From CAIPAT01 sp041665605 (GTDB taxonomy: Bacteria > Verrucomicrobiota > Lentisphaeria > Victivallales > Victivallaceae), in the NCBI GenBank assembly GCA_041665605.1, contig JBAYIO010000004.1, positions 39,132-103,131 of the forward strand: 64,000 bases of DNA, given 5' to 3'. This document shows, one piece after another, positions 1 through 8,296 of the stretch (positions are counted from its first letter, which is position 1; every line of letters begins with the position of its first letter). A program made the translations under genes and the position numbers. The notes beneath the pieces were generated by a model that worked only from the letters and a program-made list of their open reading frames with translations, did not search any database and was not told the origin of the DNA.

Positions 1-1
1 A

Positions 2-151
2 ACCTTGCTGATCGGTATAGGAACGGCGCATATGTTTTTGCCGTTTGCGCATCCGACAAGTTTTTTGCTTGCATTTCGCGGAACAGAAAGCATGTTAAAG
101 CGAATCCATTGCGGCAGGCAATCCGGACTGGTTAAAGCGAGTATCGATTAA
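2..151 (+). CDS. Possible 3' end of an unidentified protein (partial)
   Basis: An open frame runs in from the left edge and stops with TAA at 149-151, about 49 codons. The first 30 or so residues are hydrophobic (LLIGIGTAHMFLPF) and the end is basic (SMLKRIHCGRQSG), so it could be the tail of a membrane protein. No family is recognised. Frame 1 is also open to about 135, so the choice of frame is not certain. Confidence 0.3.
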   Translation, partial: TLLIGIGTAHMFLPFAHPTSFLLAFRGTESMLKRIHCGRQSGLVKASID

Positions 152-168
152 AAACAGACGAGAAATTA

Positions 169-217
169 ATGAATTATTGCACGCAAACACAAAAGCTAAA
201 GTTTGACACAGATTTCT
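169..217 (+). repeat. Repeat R1, direct copy upstream of the lipoprotein gene
   Basis: About 49 bp whose core, AACACAAAAGCTAAAGTTTG followed by ACA, recurs inverted at 1024-1055 and directly at 1229-1277. Together with the inverted copy it brackets the lipoprotein gene at 244-960. Confidence 0.75.
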
Positions 218-243
218 GAATCAATAAATCAGAAGAGGTATTT

Positions 244-960
244 ATGCGTATGATTAAATGTTCGCAAATTTACAGACTGTTTCCTATGTCTATTATGCTG
301 GTCTTACTGGCCGGATGCCGTACCTCCGAGGTAAAAATAAATCCTGATTTGTCATTTGCTAAATGCGAATACATATACTATGTCATTGCCATTAATGATG
401 AGTATTCTTTGCACGACCACAACAAGGGCTATGATGGTGGAGTTTCTTTTTTTAGCCTGGACCTTATGAGGTGTCTTAGTAATCTATGCCCTAAAAAAGG
501 GAGACTAAATGTTGAATATCTTGAATATGATACAAAGATGGAATCTGCCATTCCGGTTGCGCCGAAACTCAAAGATGCGGCCACCATTCAAGAGTTGTTA
601 AATCAACTCCGCCTAAAACATGATCCAAAGGACACGGGCGAGTTGCTGTTATGCGTAGTTTTGTGTGATGTCGGTTGGGGAATGCCTGAAATGGTCGGCC
701 ATTTTAACGGTTTAAATAGTACCTTTTTGAAACGTGTTCAAATCTTCATTTATGACATCAAAACGCAGAAGTTATGGTTGAAATCGGATTATCAGAAACA
801 TTTGTCCTATACCTATGGAACTGAGTGGGAAGATCATATTCTCAATCCGATTGAGCAGTTCGTTGCCGACAAGACCGCCGGGGGAAGGTTTGTGCCGGAG
901 CAGGATGGCTATGTTCTCTTCCGTGGAGGTCTCTCCGGTAGAAATGCCGCAAACAAATAG
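244..960 (+). CDS. Predicted lipoprotein of unknown function
   Basis: A 238-residue protein with a type II signal peptide: two basic residues, a hydrophobic stretch at about 11-23 and the lipobox LAGC with the lipidated cysteine at residue 25. The mature part should be a membrane-anchored soluble domain. It contains several cysteines and ends in a Gly-rich tail (RGGLSGRN). I do not recognise a family. The start is supported by AGAAGAGG five bases upstream of the ATG. The gene is flanked by inverted copies of a short repeat (169-217 and 1024-1055), which could mean that gene and repeats move or duplicate as a unit. No downstream partner is co-transcribed. Confidence 0.75.
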   Translation: MRMIKCSQIYRLFPMSIMLVLLAGCRTSEVKINPDLSFAKCEYIYYVIAINDEYSLHDHNKGYDGGVSFFSLDLMRCLSNLCPKKGRLNVEYLEYDTKMESAIPVAPKLKDAATIQELLNQLRLKHDPKDTGELLLCVVLCDVGWGMPEMVGHFNGLNSTFLKRVQIFIYDIKTQKLWLKSDYQKHLSYTYGTEWEDHILNPIEQFVADKTAGGRFVPEQDGYVLFRGGLSGRNAANK

Positions 961-1023
961 ATAAATTTGAAGAGGTCTTTATGCCGTACTATGCCCAAAT
1001 AGAAATTTGCGGATGACGGATGT

Positions 1024-1055
1024 GAAATCGATGTCAAACTTTAGCTTTTGTGTTT
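1024..1055 (-). repeat. Repeat R1, inverted copy downstream of the lipoprotein gene
   Basis: The reverse complement shares about 24 consecutive bases with 185-209 (core AAGCTAAAGTTTGACA). It closes an inverted-repeat pair around the gene at 244-960. Confidence 0.75.
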
Positions 1056-1228
1056 TTGATGCTTGTGAATAAGTTGTTTTATGCCTTTTTGAGAGAATTT
1101 TAGCAATAGTATTGAAATCAAATTCTGTATTATTGATGTTTGTAAGTATTATCTATCCGGCTATATTTTAGTTCGAATGAAACATTGCTTGGGAGTTGAA
1201 AAAAAGAGTAGAAAGATGCGATAAATTG

Positions 1229-1277
1229 ATGAACTATTGCACGAAAACACAAAAGCTAAATTTTGACCCAGATTTCT
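1229..1277 (+). repeat. Repeat R1, second direct copy
   Basis: GATGAACTATTGCACG, then AACACAAAAGCTAAA and TTTTGACCCAGATTTCT, matches 169-217 with a few changes. It ends just before the start of the gene at 1290, so here it makes up that gene's leader. Confidence 0.75.
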
Positions 1278-1289
1278 TGGAGTATTACG

Positions 1290-1886
1290 ATGAAATGCAA
1301 AATTAAAAATATATTTTTTCTGTTGCTAATGGCATTCGCAATTGTAGTTACAGTAGTTATTGTCCAGTTTGTTTGGGATGCTGTATTAATATTAAAGGAA
1401 AATATTAAAATTACAGATGCAAAACCTTTCCCTGAATGGAATCAGAAAGACATGGATTATCTTCAGCAGCTTACCGGAGTAAAATTGCCTCAGGGTACCG
1501 TATTGCTGGCGCATTCCAACAATTACGAAGGTCGACGGCAAGACGCGAGTTGGCTGATTTTTTCTAAAGAGAAAATTACATTTCCTTGGATATTAACTGA
1601 TAATATCATGTCTACGGGATGGGAAAAAGATACGTTTATTGAACGATGCCGAGCTAAAAAAGCGCAATCTAAATTTTCTATAGAAGGTGAAATCCAGAGT
1701 TGTTTATCATCATATAAATCATATAACGGTAAAGGGAATGACGTATTCGTAGAAATGAAAACGTCCAAGGGCTATTATGTAAGAATAGAGTATTGCCGTG
1801 TGCGCCGTGGAGTACCAGTAAGGCCGGATGAAAACGCTGCCCCCTATAAGGCTTATTATTTTTATACCCGCCCAGTGCAGAAATAG
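1290..1886 (+). CDS. Membrane-anchored protein of unknown function
   Basis: I place the start at the ATG at 1290, which has GGAG seven bases upstream, rather than at the in-frame TTG at 1263 that lies inside a repeat. The 198-residue product has one N-terminal membrane helix (about residues 8-30, FFLLLMAFAIVVTVVIV). A soluble domain of about 165 residues follows, probably outside the cytoplasm, ending in a basic region (RVRRGVPVRP). No domain is recognised. The gene stands alone. Its leader and downstream sequence share repeats with the preceding lipoprotein locus, so the two may be paralogous insertion sites rather than an operon. Confidence 0.65.
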   Translation: MKCKIKNIFFLLLMAFAIVVTVVIVQFVWDAVLILKENIKITDAKPFPEWNQKDMDYLQQLTGVKLPQGTVLLAHSNNYEGRRQDASWLIFSKEKITFPWILTDNIMSTGWEKDTFIERCRAKKAQSKFSIEGEIQSCLSSYKSYNGKGNDVFVEMKTSKGYYVRIEYCRVRRGVPVRPDENAAPYKAYYFYTRPVQK

Positions 1887-2155
1887 GATTTCGCATGTGA
1901 CGGGTAAAATGACGGATAGATTGAACAAGGATTTTAAGTTTTGTTAATTGTAAGTAGTCTTTAAATCGGACATTTTACGATTTGAGAGAATGAATCGTTG
2001 GCCGAAAAAGCCAAAATTCGGGTTGTTTGACAATTGAATAACGATTTCAGCCGGATGAAGTTGCACAAAAAACAGCCTGACTCCTGGACTTAACAGATTA
2101 ATGATTAATCCTTTGCGTATTTTTAGATTGACAAAACTACTATATATGTAAGACA

Positions 2156-3100
2156 AATTCTAAAGTTCTGTAGTTCTAAAATTATAAAATGCAGAAATGG
2201 GAAAAAGTAAAAATGGTTCTGTTCAACGGCTCTCCAAGTACTCGGAGTTGTTTAAGAAAACCGAAAAGCATAATGCTCAACGGCACTCTAAACTCTCGGA
2301 GTCGGACGGTTGTCCGGTTTGTTATGCCGGCCGCATGGGCTGGGCCTGGAGGCGTGTACAAAATGAGTTCTGCTGTAGTGCCGTCCGTGTCGGACGGGGG
2401 ATCGGAACCTCTCGCAGAGCGAGAGCGCTACACCGGAAAAGTTCTGCACGCTATGTGTCCAATATGTCCAGAATGTTTGAGAAGACGAATAACCGTTGTG
2501 CTCAACGACACTCCAAAGTGTCGGAGTGAGGAAGCCCGCGAATGCGGGAGTGAAAAGTGGAAAGCGAGAAAAGTTGTGAACACGGGAAATGCAGAACGAG
2601 GGGCCAGAATGTCCGGAATGATTGCAAAACTGAAACACATTGTGCTCAACGACACTCCAAAGTGTCGGAATGAGGAAGCCCGCGAATGCGGGAGTGAAAA
2701 ACGAGAAAAGTTGTGAACGCGGGAAATGCAGAACGAGGGGCCAGAATGTCCGGAATGATTGCAAAACTGAAACACATTGTGCTCAAGGACACTCCAAAGT
2801 GTCGGAATCGGGTGTCCAAAATGGGTTCTGCTGTAGTGCCGGGGATCGGAACCTCTCGCGGAGCGAGAGCGCTACACCGGAAAACATTCTGCACTCAAGT
2901 GTCTGGAATGTCCAAAATGTTGTTTGAAAATCTTATCAAAACTTGAAAGCATTGTGCTCAACGACACTCCAAAGTGTCGGAATCGGGTGTCCAGAATGTG
3001 CGGGCGGGGGTTCAAATGGGCTGAGACTGCCGGAACATGCCGTCAAACCGATGTCAACGTCAACCCGCCACGCGGGAATAGTTGTAAACCAATACATTTA
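2156..3100. repeat. Hairpin-rich noncoding repeat array
   Basis: Two repeat modules are interleaved. Module A carries the hairpin GACACT-CCAA-AGTGTC and occurs near 2223, 2276 (both diverged), 2501, 2645, 2782 and 2957. The 2501-to-2645 and 2645-to-2782 spacings are 144 and 137 bp and the unit is nearly identical across both, including a second hairpin CCCGC-GAAT-GCGGG. Module B (about 2354-2450 and 2811-2893) carries the hairpin CTCTCGC-n-GCGAGAG. All reading frames are unusually open, but the predicted peptides are just repeats and no ribosome site fits. A diverged inverted copy lies at 28600-28955. I read it as a dispersed intergenic repeat, not genes. Confidence 0.8.
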
Positions 3101-3134
3101 TTGGAGATATAATCAATGACAGTAAATTGTTTAT

Positions 3135-3163
3135 TTGAAACCAGGCACTATTTAATATATACT
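3135..3163 (+). promoter_or_regulatory. Sigma-70-like promoter for the kinase pair
   Basis: TTGAAA at 3135-3140, a 17-bp spacer and TATACT at 3158-3163 lie about 47 bp upstream of the kinase start at 3211. Confidence 0.7.
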
Positions 3164-3210
3164 ATGCATCTGATTTAACTTGTACTTAAAAACGCATGAA
3201 ATTATAAATA

Positions 3211-5145
3211 ATGGGTATCGCCGGGATATTAATCTTTTTATTGTTTGCCGCAGGCCTGGGCTGCGGCGGCTGGTTCCTGCGAAAAGCGTTTAACCGGCTC
3301 AAGCAGGAAAACAAGGTTTTACTGCATCAGAAAGCGGACAGAGATAATTTTCTTAATGTGTTTTCGCAGAACTTGCAGGATGTCGAGGATATTGACAATG
3401 TTTTGAACGCCACCGCGCACTATATTGCTAAAATGCTGGAAGCCGAATCAGTATGCATTTATGAAATCCAGCGGGATTATTTAAAAGCCTCCGGCATCTC
3501 CGGCAACTTTCCGCTGGTGCATCAGGCCGGAAGTTATGTGATGACTAAGCCCAAGTATATTCTGGAGTACCTCCGGAAAGAAAAGATATTGCTCGGGGAA
3601 GGCATAATCGGGCGGGTCGGTAAAACGCTGGAGCCGCTGCTGATCAAAGAGGCCAAGAATGATCCGCAGTTGAGCGAATATTCCAACGCATCCAGTATCG
3701 ACACCTTAATGGCAGTGCCGATGGTGTATGACGGGATGCTCACAGGAGTGATTTGCGCGGTCAATAACCTGAATGCCGGCCCGTTTTCGCCGGAGCAGCT
3801 CCACCGGCTCCAGTTTATCAGCGCCCAGGTGATTCTGGTGTTGAATATGATAATGGTATACCGCAATTTGAGCGAACACCAGCGCATCACCCAGGAACTC
3901 GCCGAAAAAGAGCGTTCTGAATTGGAAATCAGGCAGATTTTTGAAACATCCGGCGACGGGATGAGGGTTCTGAATAAAAATCTTGAGATAGTCAAAGTTA
4001 ACAACCAGTTTGAAAAGCTGACCGGCTTCAACCGGCAGGAACTGATCGGCCGGCATTGTTACGACTATGCCGTCTCGCAGGAACAGGCGGAATCAGAGCG
4101 GCGTTCGATTGACAGCGCCATCGGCGAGAAAAACCGGATAGAGGAAGATGTGGAGCTGAAAACCGCGGACGGCTCAATTCCTTGCATAGTCGCCACGGTG
4201 CCGCACTATGATGCCGAAGGCAGAATTATCGGAGTCATCCAGAATTTCAAAGACATCAGCGACCGCCTGCTGGCGGAAAAGTCAGCGGCGAGAGACGCGG
4301 AGCAGCGCGGCAAATTGCAGATGGTGTCCAGCGTGCTGCACGATATCGGCAATGCCGTAACCGGCATCGGCACCACCTTCGTCAAGTTCATTAATGAAAA
4401 GGAATGGCCTGAAGCCAATTCGCTGGCCATGCTGCAGAAAGCAATTGAAGCGCAGTCGTCAGCTTTCAGCCAGGTCATGGGTGAAGAGAAGGCGGAAAAA
4501 TTCCTGCAGCTCATTACCAAACTTAACCAGGCACTGGCCAAGCGTCAGAATATGATGCAGGATGTATTCCGGAAAATGTCTTTTGGAGTCAGTCATATCA
4601 GCGATGTCCTGTCTCTCCAGCGGGCCTATGCCGGAAGCGGCGGCAGCGCTAATTCATCCGCGCTGATCTTAAGAGATCTGGTGGCCGATGCGATTGCCAT
4701 GCAGTCGGCGTCCATTGAAAAAAGAAATATCAATATCCATTTCAATCTGCCGCCCAATGTTATTCATGTTAAAGCGGATAAAACCAGAATCATCCAGGTG
4801 CTGCTTAACATCCTGAAAAACGCCGCGGAGTCATTTGACAGCTCGGAGCGCAAGGAAGACCGCCAGATCAATATTTCGATGCGGCTGGACGGCGGCAATG
4901 CTGTCATGCGCTTTGCCGATAACGCGCGCGGCTTTGATCCGGGAACGGAGGACAGCTTTTTCAAGAACGGTTTTTCAACTAAAAACCGGGGATCAGGAAT
5001 CGGACTTTACCAATGCCGCGCCATTGTCGAATCGCATGGCGGGACCATTGCCATCAACAGCCGGGGGATCGAAAAGGGCGCGGAAGTTGTGCTGTCGCTG
5101 CCTGCGGTGGAATCTGTTAACGATAAAAATCTTAATAATAAATAA
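3211..5145 (+). CDS. Sensor histidine kinase, TM-GAF-PAS-HisKA/HATPase
   Basis: A 644-residue membrane-anchored sensor kinase. One helix spans about residues 3-22 and a short coiled coil follows. A GAF domain covers roughly 55-215 and a PAS domain about 240-355. The dimerisation/phosphoacceptor segment has SSVLHDIGNAV with His377 as the likely phosphorylated residue. The ATPase domain shows the N box (NILKNAAESF), a G1-type motif (FADNARGFD) and the G2 motif (GSGIGLYQC). There is no receiver of its own. The next gene begins 14 bp downstream and carries a receiver, so the two probably form a phosphorelay in one operon. The ligand is unknown; GAF plus PAS suggests a small-molecule or redox cue. 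The ribosome site is weak. Confidence 0.9.
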   Translation: MGIAGILIFLLFAAGLGCGGWFLRKAFNRLKQENKVLLHQKADRDNFLNVFSQNLQDVEDIDNVLNATAHYIAKMLEAESVCIYEIQRDYLKASGISGNFPLVHQAGSYVMTKPKYILEYLRKEKILLGEGIIGRVGKTLEPLLIKEAKNDPQLSEYSNASSIDTLMAVPMVYDGMLTGVICAVNNLNAGPFSPEQLHRLQFISAQVILVLNMIMVYRNLSEHQRITQELAEKERSELEIRQIFETSGDGMRVLNKNLEIVKVNNQFEKLTGFNRQELIGRHCYDYAVSQEQAESERRSIDSAIGEKNRIEEDVELKTADGSIPCIVATVPHYDAEGRIIGVIQNFKDISDRLLAEKSAARDAEQRGKLQMVSSVLHDIGNAVTGIGTTFVKFINEKEWPEANSLAMLQKAIEAQSSAFSQVMGEEKAEKFLQLITKLNQALAKRQNMMQDVFRKMSFGVSHISDVLSLQRAYAGSGGSANSSALILRDLVADAIAMQSASIEKRNINIHFNLPPNVIHVKADKTRIIQVLLNILKNAAESFDSSERKEDRQINISMRLDGGNAVMRFADNARGFDPGTEDSFFKNGFSTKNRGSGIGLYQCRAIVESHGGTIAINSRGIEKGAEVVLSLPAVESVNDKNLNNK

Positions 5146-5159
5146 AAGAGGATGCTGCC

Positions 5160-6743
5160 ATGTTAAAAGAATTTAATTCCAGACTGCTGGTGATTGATGA
5201 CGAGGAATCGGTCAGGGACAGTTTTCGCGAAATTCTATGCCCGGTCCGGGAAAATAATCTGCAACTGTCGGAACTGGCTGATGCCGCCGCTGATTTTTTT
5301 GAAATAAGCGAGGCCGGCAACAAAGCCGCACGCGGCCCTGAAATCATCAAATACAGCATGGATGAGGCGGCTTCCGGCAAAGACGCGCTTGAACTGGTGA
5401 AAAAAGCCTGCAAGGAAAACCGCCCGTACGCGGCGATTTTCGTGGACATGCGGATGCCGGAGTGGGACGGCCTGGAAACGGTCTCGCAAATCCGGAAAGT
5501 GGATAAACGGGTTGAAGTAGTTTTTGTCACCGCATACAGTGACCATTCCATCGAAGAAATCGTGCAGCGCGCCGGAACCAATGTGACCTATCACTGCAAA
5601 CCCTTTTCGGTTGAGGAAATTCAACAGATTGCCACCAAATCTGTTTACGAATGGAATAAATCCAGAAATCTTGAAGACCTGATCACCATTATCTCCGATA
5701 TTCGCGCCTGTCACTGCCAGTTGGACAGTCTGCTGCAAAACATCCTGGGCCAGGTCGCGGAAATTCTCGGCTGCAATTCCGCGCTTCTGGCAGTCAAGCA
5801 TGACAAACAATATGAAATCGTAGTCGCCATCGGCGCTTTCATCAATTCTGATTCAGCGGCTAAATACCTGAAATCAATCCCCGACCAGATGGAGGAGTCG
5901 CTTTATGAATCTGAAGATATGCTGTACTTCAAACTGGAAAATTACGATATTGTAACGCTGTTCGAGCGCCGCAATATCACCCTGCACCGGGAACGCATTT
6001 ATCTGGTGCAACTGTTTCTGGAGCAGGCCGCCGCGGCGATCCGCAATATCAATTTGCAGCAGGAACTGGTGCGCAAGGAAAAACTGTCCGCTCTCGGAAT
6101 GTCGATCTCCATGCTCAGCCATGATCTGCGGAATTATATAGGAAATATTGTTTCGCTTGCCGACCTCGCCATCAGCGAAGAAACCCTCAATCCGACACTT
6201 GCCGGATATCTCACGCTGATTAAACAGTCCGGCCAGGATGGCATGGAAATGATGAATGACATGCTGGACTTTGTCCGCAATAAGGAAGTTGTCAAATCCG
6301 AGATAAAAATGGAAGATTTGATTGTGGAAGTTAAAAGAATATGCCAAGAGTTTCTTGATGAGAATAAAGTAAAAGTGAAAATTTGCGCAACGGACGGAGC
6401 AATCATGATGGGGGACTGCTCGAAACTCTGCCGGATTATCTGCAATCTCATGAAAAATGCGGTCGAAGCGTTTGAAAACTGCAGCAATCCGAATCCGGAA
6501 GTGACCCTGAATATTAATACTGACTGTTCTCCCAATGTGATTCAAATCAGGGATAACGGCCCCGGCATTCCGAAGCAGTTAATGGACAAGCTCTTTGAAC
6601 CTTTTATCTCCAGCGGCAAAGCCGGCGGCACCGGCCTGGGACTGGCCATTGTAAAGCAGTTTGTGGAAGCTCACAAGGGCAAGATTGAAGTGGAATCTGC
6701 CGATTCCGGAACATGCTTCACAATCTCGATCCCTGCAAAATAA
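5160..6743 (+). CDS. Hybrid response regulator/kinase, REC-GAF-HisKA-HATPase
   Basis: A 527-residue soluble protein. The N-terminal receiver has the acidic pair VIDDE (residues 11-15), phosphoacceptor Asp96 in FVDMRMP, Thr in FVTAYS and Lys in HCKPF. Between helix 1 and strand 2 it carries about 30 extra residues (roughly 30-65) compared with a standard receiver. A GAF-like region (about 180-300) and a short helix lead to a histidine-kinase core with MLSHDLRNYIG (His321), N box NLMKNAVEAF, IRDNGPGIP and GGTGLGLAIV. It lacks a DNA-binding output. With the upstream kinase it could form a two-step relay, ending in another regulator not encoded nearby. Confidence 0.9.
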   Translation: MLKEFNSRLLVIDDEESVRDSFREILCPVRENNLQLSELADAAADFFEISEAGNKAARGPEIIKYSMDEAASGKDALELVKKACKENRPYAAIFVDMRMPEWDGLETVSQIRKVDKRVEVVFVTAYSDHSIEEIVQRAGTNVTYHCKPFSVEEIQQIATKSVYEWNKSRNLEDLITIISDIRACHCQLDSLLQNILGQVAEILGCNSALLAVKHDKQYEIVVAIGAFINSDSAAKYLKSIPDQMEESLYESEDMLYFKLENYDIVTLFERRNITLHRERIYLVQLFLEQAAAAIRNINLQQELVRKEKLSALGMSISMLSHDLRNYIGNIVSLADLAISEETLNPTLAGYLTLIKQSGQDGMEMMNDMLDFVRNKEVVKSEIKMEDLIVEVKRICQEFLDENKVKVKICATDGAIMMGDCSKLCRIICNLMKNAVEAFENCSNPNPEVTLNINTDCSPNVIQIRDNGPGIPKQLMDKLFEPFISSGKAGGTGLGLAIVKQFVEAHKGKIEVESADSGTCFTISIPAK

Positions 6744-6873
6744 AATTACAGATACAGAAAATGATGAGTTATTGCAAAGAACAAAGCTGAATACCGCAAT
6801 GTAATTTTCACCTCTTCTGAATGTTTACAAAGAATGTTTATAAAAAAAATAAGGATTTTGTTTTTACGCACTA
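6744..6873. other. Spacer before the sulfur operon
   Basis: AT-rich, with no gene. A decayed fragment resembling the R1 repeat (GATGAGTTATTGCA, then ACAAAGCTGAA) sits near 6763-6790. No convincing terminator hairpin is seen after the kinase gene. Confidence 0.35.
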
Positions 6874-6904
6874 TTGACATTTAGGGAATATCATATACTA
6901 TACT
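6874..6904 (+). promoter_or_regulatory. Promoter region of the sulfur operon
   Basis: TTGACA at 6874-6879 is followed by an AT-rich TATACTATACT run at 6894-6904 that gives two overlapping -10 candidates, with spacing of 14 or 19 depending on the hexamer. GGTGGA and the Rrf2 start follow at 6934. Because the first gene is an Rrf2 regulator, this promoter is the natural place for autoregulation, but no clear palindrome is visible. Confidence 0.55.
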
Positions 6905-6933
6905 TGTATTATAAACAATAATATGGTGGATTT

Positions 6934-7365
6934 ATGAATTTTTCAACAAAGACACGTTACGGGTTGAGGATTTTGATTCAACTGGCGGAACTTTATGGTG
7001 AAAATGTCGCGATAAAGGGCAAGGATATTGCGGCTGAACAGAACTTTACAGAGGCTTATCTGGAGCAGATCATGATCAAGCTGAAGGAAGCGGGTTTTGT
7101 CCGCACTGAACGCGGCTGCAATGGAGGATATATACTTGCCAAGTCGCCGGATAAGATCACGATACTGGATGTCATCGAATTATTTGAAGGCAGACTTGAT
7201 CTGGTCCGATGTAAAGACGAAAAGAAAATATGTCCGAGGATACTCCAGTGCAAAACCACCAGAGTATGGAAAAAGCTTTCCGACATATTCAGGGGGGAAA
7301 CCGCCAAGTTGACCTTGACGAAAATACTGGAAATGAACAAACAGGAATTGGAGTACATGATATGA
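6934..7365 (+). CDS. Rrf2-family transcriptional regulator (IscR/CymR-like)
   Basis: 143 residues, the usual size for the family. The N-terminal winged helix is typical of Rrf2 (FSTKTRYGLRILIQLA, a helix-turn-helix near 27-50, then the wing with ERGCNGGYILAK). Three cysteines, Cys93, Cys100 and Cys106, sit where IscR-type proteins bind an Fe-S cluster, so cluster or redox sensing is plausible. The gene overlaps the next one (cysK) by four bases (ATGA) and heads a run of sulfur and Fe-S genes. It therefore probably controls this operon in response to cysteine or Fe-S status. GGTGGA precedes the ATG. Confidence 0.9.
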   Translation: MNFSTKTRYGLRILIQLAELYGENVAIKGKDIAAEQNFTEAYLEQIMIKLKEAGFVRTERGCNGGYILAKSPDKITILDVIELFEGRLDLVRCKDEKKICPRILQCKTTRVWKKLSDIFRGETAKLTLTKILEMNKQELEYMI

Positions 7366-8291
7366 AAATTTATAAGAATATTTCTGAAGCAGTGGGCAAT
7401 ACGCCTATGGTAAAATATCTGGGTGCGCCGGAACTGGATGCGGAAATCCTGGCAAAACTGGAATTCTACAATCCGACGTCGAGCATTAAAGACCGTATTG
7501 CGGTAAGCATGGTGGAACATGCTGAAAAAAATGGCCTTTTAAAACCAGGCGGCGTGATTATTGAACCAACCAGCGGCAATACCGGACTGGGCCTGGCGAT
7601 GGTGGCCGCCGCCCGCGGCTACAAGCTGATAATCGTCATGCCTGAATCAATGTCGCTGGAGCGCCGCATCCTGCTGCTGCATCTCGGTGCAAAACTGGTG
7701 CTGTCGCCCGGAGCTGAAGGCATGGCCGGCGCGGTGAAAAAAGCGGAAGAATTGCTGAGTGAAACGCCCGGCGCTTATATGCCCCAGCAATTCAACAATC
7801 CCGCCAACGCCGAAGCGCATTTTAAACATACCGGGGTTGAAATCTGGCAGGAAACCGGCGGCAAGGTCGATATCTTTGTTGCCGGAGTCGGCACCGGCGG
7901 TACTTTGACCGGAGTCGGACATTATCTCAAACAGCAGAATCCGAAGATTAAAATTGTCGCGGTCGAGCCGGATAAATCGGCGGTGCTTTCCGGGGACGCC
8001 CCCGGCAGACACGCTATCCAGGGCATCGGCGCCGGTTTTGTTCCTTCGATTTTAGACCTGAATGTGATTGATGAAGTCATCAAGATATCTGACGAGGCAT
8101 CCATTGACGCCGCCAGGGACGCCGCCATGAAGAAAGGCATCCTCTGCGGAATCAGTTCGGGAGCCGCTGCCGCAGCGGCGATAATTCTGGCGAAAAGGCC
8201 GGAAAACCGCGGTAAAGTTATTGTTACAGTATTTCCAGACACGGCTGAACGTTATTTGTCAGCCGGATTATTTCAAAAAATAGGAGCTTAA
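7362..8291 (+). CDS. cysK: Cysteine synthase (O-acetylserine sulfhydrylase)
   Basis: A PLP enzyme that makes cysteine from O-acetylserine and sulfide. I choose the ATG at 7362, which overlaps the Rrf2 stop as ATGA and has GGAG five bases upstream, giving 309 residues, normal for CysK. Visible signatures are the PLP lysine in SSIKDR (Lys43), the substrate loop PTSGNTG, the phosphate-binding GVGTGGTLTG loop and the C-terminal GISSGAAAA. It is the second gene of the sulfur operon. A longer reading from 7230 would run through most of the upstream gene and is rejected. Confidence 0.95.
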   Translation: MKIYKNISEAVGNTPMVKYLGAPELDAEILAKLEFYNPTSSIKDRIAVSMVEHAEKNGLLKPGGVIIEPTSGNTGLGLAMVAAARGYKLIIVMPESMSLERRILLLHLGAKLVLSPGAEGMAGAVKKAEELLSETPGAYMPQQFNNPANAEAHFKHTGVEIWQETGGKVDIFVAGVGTGGTLTGVGHYLKQQNPKIKIVAVEPDKSAVLSGDAPGRHAIQGIGAGFVPSILDLNVIDEVIKISDEASIDAARDAAMKKGILCGISSGAAAAAAIILAKRPENRGKVIVTVFPDTAERYLSAGLFQKIGA

Positions 8292-8296
8292 TAATT

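Larger units (their letters stand above)
961..1289. other. Intergenic region with decayed duplication and inverted repeat
   Basis: No gene is seen. GAAGAGGTCTTTATG at about 970-984 copies the ribosome site and start of the lipoprotein gene (GAAGAGGTATTTATG). It is followed after only about 11 codons by a stop, as if a second copy had decayed. Sequence near 999-1021 resembles 1880-1903 downstream of the next gene. The inverted repeat at 1024-1055 and the direct repeat at 1229-1277 also lie here. Confidence 0.5.

Noticed and set aside
2156..3100. CRISPR array
   Set aside because: Units are about 137-175 bp, with long hairpin-containing modules and no short regular repeat-spacer pattern, and there are no cas genes.
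2189..3112. Several open reading frames on both strands within the repeat array
   Set aside because: They arise because the hairpin repeats lack stops in all frames. The peptides are repeats of one another, they overlap on both strands, and none has a convincing ribosome site.
3116..3178. Small 20-codon ORF with GGAG upstream, as a leader peptide
   Set aside because: It overlaps the promoter of the kinase gene and ends before the start of that gene; no sign of conservation or function.
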